Assembly (NCBI GenBank): GCA_900552115.1
Contig: URYP01000077.1
Location: forward strand, 1 to 10,046
DNA length: 10,046 bases
Direction of reading: 5' to 3'
DNA from: an uncultured Oscillospiraceae bacterium
Lineage (GTDB): Bacteria; Bacillota; Clostridia; Oscillospirales; Acutalibacteraceae
Both the position numbers and the translations under genes were made by a program. Shown piece by piece: positions 6,912 to 10,046 of this stretch (positions are counted from its first letter, which is position 1; every line of letters begins with the position of its first letter). The notes beneath the pieces are model-generated. The model worked only from the letters and a program-made list of their open reading frames with translations, was not told the DNA's origin and did no database searches.

Positions 6912-6982
6912 ACCCAAATTTACGGTCCTTTTCCAGTGGTTTTTGTAGAGCCTCACGAATGGCACGGCACAACGTCTTGCGG

Positions 6983-7285
6983 TTATCCCCCGAATATACC
7001 TCCCAATATATGCTTTTTATTGTGGCGCGGCGTGGGACATCCGCAAGGCACTTCACGATGGACCAATATGGTTTCATCGCCGATGACCTCGATCTCTTTC
7101 CAGCTGATGATGATATCGTCCTCCCGGCCCATCAGCCCCATGCACTTGGAGCGGCCGTGGATAACAATGGCAACCAGCTGAGCGGTGCAGGTATCGACTT
7201 CGACGTCGTCCACACATCCCAGCCGGTGACCGTCGCAGACATTGATGACTTCTTTATTGTGCATATCGGTGATTCGGCAAAGCAT
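6983..7285 (-). CDS. ylmC: YlmC/YmxH-family PRC-barrel sporulation protein, Cys-rich
   Basis: Small protein of 100 residues with a PRC-barrel-like fold; YlmC/YmxH proteins are widespread in endospore formers and their biochemical role is not known. Seen: RITDMHNKEVINVCDGHRLG (4-23), the barrel strands DVEVD and LVAIVIHG, GLMGREDDIIISWKEI (50-65) and IGDETILV (68-75), in the family order. Seven cysteines (3, 17, 24, 33, 48, 81, 83) is high for the length, and a tail of about 23 residues after ILV contains CGC, HNKKH and a glycine-rich end. The ATG at 7285 has GGGAGG seven bases upstream. It follows sigG by 48 bases and is probably co-transcribed with it, which fits a sporulation role. Family assignment is firm; the choice between YlmC and YmxH is not. 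Confidence 0.85.
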   Translation of the reverse strand: MLCRITDMHNKEVINVCDGHRLGCVDDVEVDTCTAQLVAIVIHGRSKCMGLMGREDDIIISWKEIEVIGDETILVHREVPCGCPTPRHNKKHILGGIFGG

Positions 7286-7333
7286 ACGCACACCTCCCTG
7301 CGATACTCTATGCCGGCTTTTCACCGATTATGC

Positions 7334-8110
7334 CTATAGCTGGCGCTTGATCTGCTCAAGCGCGCCTTTTTCCACCCGGCTGACCTGCGCCTGCGAAATA
7401 CCGATTTCATTGGAGACCTCAATCTGGGTCATACCTTTGAAAAAGCGCAGGTTGAGGATTTTCTTCTCTCGGTCGCTCAGGCCCCGTATCGCCTCTTTTA
7501 GGGCGATTTCATCCAGCCAATTTTTGTCATCGTTATGATCCCCCACCTGATCCATGACGTAAATCGTATCGCCGCCGTCGGAATAAACCGGCTCATACAA
7601 AGACATGGGTTCCACAATTGATTCCAGAGCCAGCACGACATTCTCCTTGGGCATATCCAGCCGCTTCGCAATCTCCTCCACGGTAGGTTCGCGGTTTTTC
7701 TCATTGGTAAGCTGCTCTTTCATCTGCATCGCTTTATAAGCCGTATCCCGCATGGAGCGGCTGATGCGGATGCTGTTGTTATCTCGCAGGTAGCGGCGGA
7801 TTTCCCCAATAATCATGGGTACGGCATAGGTGCTGAAGCGGACATTCAACGTTACGTCAAAATTGTCGATCGCTTTGATCAGGCCTATGCAGCCGACCTG
7901 GAACAGGTCGTCCAGATTCTCGCCGCGCTGGGTAAACCGCTGGATGACGCTGAGCACCAAACGTAGGTTTCCGTTGACCAGCTCATCCCGCGCATGGGGG
8001 CTGCCTTCGTGCATTTCTTTAAGCAGACGCATTTTGTCACTTTCGCTGAGAACTTTCAGGTTGGCGGTGTTGACGCCGCAGATTTCCACCTTGTTATACA
8101 GCTTGAACAC
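7334..8110 (-). CDS. sigG: Late forespore RNA polymerase sigma factor SigG
   Basis: Sigma-70-family factor that directs RNA polymerase to late forespore genes after engulfment. It has 258 residues if counted from the GTG at 8110. Seen: the SigG-specific N-terminus NKVEICGVNTANLKVL, region 2 with LVNGNLRLVLSVIQRF (44-59), DDLFQVGCIGLIKAIDNFD (67-85) and RFSTYAVPMIIGEIRRYLRDN (91-111), region 3 to about 185, including EPVYSDGGDTIYVMDQ, and a region 4 helix-turn-helix EVSNEIGISQAQVSRVEK (231-248). These match SigG rather than SigF or SigE. The start is uncertain: GTG 8110 lies one base after AAAGGA, while a CTG at 8101 has ideal spacing and gives the length of homologues. sigE and spoIIGA, often next to sigG, are absent; the upstream neighbour is a divergent transporter. 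Confidence 0.95.
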   Translation of the reverse strand: MFKLYNKVEICGVNTANLKVLSESDKMRLLKEMHEGSPHARDELVNGNLRLVLSVIQRFTQRGENLDDLFQVGCIGLIKAIDNFDVTLNVRFSTYAVPMIIGEIRRYLRDNNSIRISRSMRDTAYKAMQMKEQLTNEKNREPTVEEIAKRLDMPKENVVLALESIVEPMSLYEPVYSDGGDTIYVMDQVGDHNDDKNWLDEIALKEAIRGLSDREKKILNLRFFKGMTQIEVSNEIGISQAQVSRVEKGALEQIKRQL

Positions 8111-8137
8111 GTCCTTTCCGTTTTGGGCTTCTGTTCA

Positions 8138-8167
8138 CAGTATGGCCGTATTCGGATGGGGTCATTC
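8138..8167 (-). promoter_or_regulatory. Sigma-F/sigma-G-like promoter of sigG
   Basis: On the minus strand GGCCATACTG (8138-8147) fits the sigma-F -10 pattern GGNNANAHTR at every position. Read as sigma-G it is GAATG (8163-8167), 18 bases, CATACTG (8138-8144), matching GHATR and six of seven bases of CATNHTA. The sigma-F -35 match is poor. It lies 28 bases upstream of the GTG, where a forespore promoter for sigG is expected. Confidence 0.6.
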
Positions 8168-8188
8168 AAGCGGACGCAGAAAAAGAAG

Positions 8189-8257
8189 GCGGCTTTGTTC
8201 ACTATTTCCTTTAAACAAAATTTCCGGCCAAACGGTTTATTTTGCGAAAAAAGCCGC
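8189..8257. repeat. Separated inverted repeat in sigG-abgT gap
   Basis: GCGGCTTT (8189-8196) and AAAGCCGC (8250-8257) form a perfect 8-base inverted repeat separated by 53 bases, in the middle of the 200-base divergent gap (8111-8310). A weak plus-strand promoter-like pair TTTATT (8236-8241) and TATATA (8260-8265), 18 bases apart, overlaps the right arm. It could be an operator for the transporter or chance; I see nothing else in the gap apart from the sigG promoter and the abgT ribosome binding site. Confidence 0.3.
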
Positions 8258-8310
8258 ACTATATATTCAGAATCAAATCTGACGACATTACAGACATCCG
8301 GAGGCGGAAT

Positions 8311-9867
8311 ATGACCGGTAAAAAGAAAAAAATATCCATATTTACCAAAGCGCTCAACGGGGTGGAGCGGGTGGGCAACCGGCTCCCTCATCCGATTACC
8401 CTGTTTGCATTGCTGACTTTGGCAATCATTCTGATATCCGCGCTTTGCGCCGCCCTGGGCGTTTCAGCTACGGGAGAACTGATCGATTCGGCAACATTGG
8501 AAACCAAAGAGCAAACCATCACCGCGGTATCCCTGCTGAGCAAGGACGGCGTCGTTTACATGCTGACCCATATGATCCAGAACTTTACGGATTTTGCCCC
8601 GCTCGGCGTGGTACTCGTCACTATGCTGGGCGTAGGCTGCGCGGAGGGCAGCGGCTATTTATCGGCTTTGCTAAAAAAGCTGGTGGCGGTCACCCCCCGC
8701 CAGATCATCACGCCCATGCTGGTATTTCTGGGGGTTATGTCCAATGTAGCCACCGATATTGGCTACGTGATCCTGATTCCCATTGGCGCGCTGCTGTTTA
8801 GAGCCTACGGCCGGCATCCGCTGGCCGGGCTGGCCGCCGCCTTTGCCGGCGTATCCGGTGGGTTCAGCGCCAACCTGATTATCGGCGCGCTGGATCCCCT
8901 GCTGGCGGGAATCAGCACCGAAGCGGCTCAGATGGTGGACAGCGGTTTTGTGGTGCAGGTCACTGACAACTGGTTTTTTATGATCGCGTCCACAGTTGTC
9001 ATTGTCATCGCCGGCACACTGGTCACCGACAAAATCGTCGAACCGCGGCTGGGAAAATTTGAAGGGGCAGAGGATGGGGACGACAGCGTGACGGCACGCC
9101 TGACCCCGCGCGAATCCAAGGGACTGAAAATCGCCTCCCTGGTTCTGCTGCTTATGCTGGCCGCACTTATAGCCGCGGCCATTCCGCGCGGATCGGTACT
9201 GCGCAACCCGGATACCGGCAGCCTGACGACCGGCGCTCCCCTGATCGGCGGTATTGTCATATTGCTGGCGCTGCTGTTTTTTATCCCATCGGTGGTATAC
9301 GGGCGCATTTCCGGCAAGTATAAAGGCCAGGGAGACGTTTGCCGGCAGCTTGAAACCAATATGTCCACCATGGGTGCGTATATCGCGCTGATTTTTGTCG
9401 CCGCCCAGTTTGTCAACTTTTTTAATTATTCCAAGCTGGGCACCATCCTCGCCATCAGCGGCGCGGATTTTCTAAAAACCTCCGGCATCAGCGGGCCGGT
9501 GCTCATGGTGCTGTTCGTACTGTTTACCGCCTTCATCAACCTGCTCATGGGCTCGGCCACCGCAAAATGGACCATCCTGGCCCCGGTGTTTGTGCCCATG
9601 TTCATGATGCTGGGCTACTCCCCCGCCCTGACGCAGGTGGCCTACCGCATCGGGGATTCCTGCACCAACCTGATAACGCCGCTTATGTCCTATTTTGCCA
9701 TGATCGTCGTCTTTGCCAAACGCTACGATAAAAAGGCCGGGATTGGCACCCTCATTTCCATGATGATCCCTTACAGCCTCGTTTTCCTGCTGGTCTGGTC
9801 GCTGCTGCTGATTGGCTGGATGGTGCTTGGCCTGCCGCTCGGCCCCGGCGCGGCACTGACCATATAA
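8311..9867 (+). CDS. abgT: AbgT-family transporter (p-aminobenzoyl-glutamate type)
   Basis: Integral membrane transporter of the AbgT family. E. coli AbgT imports p-aminobenzoyl-glutamate, a folate breakdown product; the homologues MtrF and YdaH export antifolate sulfonamides, so direction and substrate are open here. It has 518 residues with a basic N-terminus and many hydrophobic helices (about 29-50, 97-110, 132-165, 170-197, 221-240, 271-291, 311-330, 354-371, 396-413, 421-435, 455-469, 477-508). Family motifs: VMSNVATDIGYV (142-153), GGFSANLIIGALDPLLAGI (183-201) and INLLMGSATAKW (409-420); Asn410 and Trp420 have the ten-residue spacing of the key YdaH Asn and Trp. The ATG at 8311 has GGAGG six bases upstream. 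No abgA/abgB hydrolase gene is in the window. It is divergent from sigG and is followed by a structured terminator. Confidence 0.9.
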   Translation: MTGKKKKISIFTKALNGVERVGNRLPHPITLFALLTLAIILISALCAALGVSATGELIDSATLETKEQTITAVSLLSKDGVVYMLTHMIQNFTDFAPLGVVLVTMLGVGCAEGSGYLSALLKKLVAVTPRQIITPMLVFLGVMSNVATDIGYVILIPIGALLFRAYGRHPLAGLAAAFAGVSGGFSANLIIGALDPLLAGISTEAAQMVDSGFVVQVTDNWFFMIASTVVIVIAGTLVTDKIVEPRLGKFEGAEDGDDSVTARLTPRESKGLKIASLVLLLMLAALIAAAIPRGSVLRNPDTGSLTTGAPLIGGIVILLALLFFIPSVVYGRISGKYKGQGDVCRQLETNMSTMGAYIALIFVAAQFVNFFNYSKLGTILAISGADFLKTSGISGPVLMVLFVLFTAFINLLMGSATAKWTILAPVFVPMFMMLGYSPALTQVAYRIGDSCTNLITPLMSYFAMIVVFAKRYDKKAGIGTLISMMIPYSLVFLLVWSLLLIGWMVLGLPLGPGAALTI

Positions 9868-9875
9868 AGATAAAA

Positions 9876-10004
9876 AGCCCGCCCCCTAAATACGGCATAG
9901 ACTTGGCGGAGAATCGGAAGTGCGGTGAGCCGCATTCCGGAAAACGGAGCTGTCGCTCCGTTTTCTCCAAAAAGGCTATGACCATAGGGGGCGGGCTGGT
10001 TTTT
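9876..10004 (+). terminator. Large palindromic three-way-junction element with T-tract
   Basis: Starts nine bases after the abgT stop. AGCCCGCCCCCTA (9876-9888) pairs perfectly with TAGGGGGCGGGCT (9985-9997), followed by GGTTTTTATT. Nested within are CATAG/CTATG (9896-9900, 9976-9980), GGAG/CTCC (9908-9911, 9965-9968), a hairpin with TGCGG/CCGCA extended by GGAA/TTCC (9916-9938) and a perfect ten-pair hairpin AAAACGGAGC/GCTCCGTTTT (9941-9964, loop TGTC). On the opposite strand the outer stem is also followed by TTTTTATC, so it may terminate both ways. Its 122-base size and closing inverted ends also resemble a small non-autonomous mobile or dispersed repeat. Termination is likely; any other role is inference. 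Confidence 0.7.
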
Positions 10005-10046
10005 ATTATCGTTACAAGCGGGCGACGCCGCTTTCCCTTGCGGCCT

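Noticed and set aside
8236..8265. Sigma-A-type promoter for abgT (TTTATT, 18 bases, TATATA).
   Set aside because: The -35 is poor and the spacing is at the limit; a TTGCGA alternative has only 14 bases. Mentioned under the inverted repeat but not called as a promoter.
9752..9985. A 77-codon minus-strand open frame over the end of abgT and the palindromic element.
   Set aside because: Half of it is antisense to abgT and half lies in the hairpins; no ribosome binding site or conserved motif.
10012..10046. Possible C-terminus of a minus-strand gene, reading ...AARESGVARL then TAA at 10014-10012.
   Set aside because: Only eleven codons are visible before the edge and they match nothing I know. 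A gene converging on the terminator at 9876-9997 is plausible but not supportable.

Overview
The window looks like the chromosome of a spore-forming, moderately GC-rich member of class Clostridia, most likely an Oscillospiraceae/Ruminococcaceae-type gut anaerobe. This is inferred from clostridial-looking protein sequences, roughly 55-60% GC with a CTG/CAG/GGC codon preference, a sporulation sigma factor (SigG) beside a cysteine-rich YlmC/YmxH-type sporulation protein, and strong AGGAGG ribosome binding sites. I cannot place the genus. No CRISPR array, transposase, phage gene, tRNA or rRNA is visible, and I find no clearly new multi-gene system. The content is housekeeping and sporulation genes plus one transporter.

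Layout, left to right. 1-1932: groES-groEL operon on the minus strand, with a sigma-A-type promoter and a perfect CIRCE operator; groEL runs off the left edge. 1933-2217: non-coding. 2218-4127: rpsB-tsf operon on the minus strand, with promoter, a foldable leader of about 120 nt and a strong intrinsic terminator. 4210-6911: murA-walJ-rlmH on the minus strand from one good promoter, with a terminator-like hairpin between murA and walJ. 6983-8167: sigG and a YlmC/YmxH gene on the minus strand behind a sigma-F/sigma-G-like promoter. 8311-9867: an AbgT-family transporter on the plus strand, divergent from sigG. 9876-10004: an elaborate palindromic RNA element ending in a T-tract.

How the genes work together. 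GroES and GroEL form the heat-inducible chaperonin under HrcA/CIRCE control. RpsB and EF-Ts serve translation. MurA commits UDP-GlcNAc to peptidoglycan, WalJ is a metallo-beta-lactamase-fold exonuclease linked to wall and division control, and RlmH modifies the ribosome. SigG drives late forespore transcription.

Most worth a second look: (1) the last ~430 bases of visible groEL (positions 1 to ~430) have different GC, codon use and residues from the rest of the gene and resemble a Streptococcus groEL, so the gene is either a recombinant mosaic or an assembly chimera; (2) the 122-nt element at 9876-9997 can fold into a long stem closing a three-way junction; (3) the rpsB leader; (4) the sigG start, where the Shine-Dalgarno match and homologue alignment point to a CTG codon; (5) the hairpin plus T-tract between murA and walJ.
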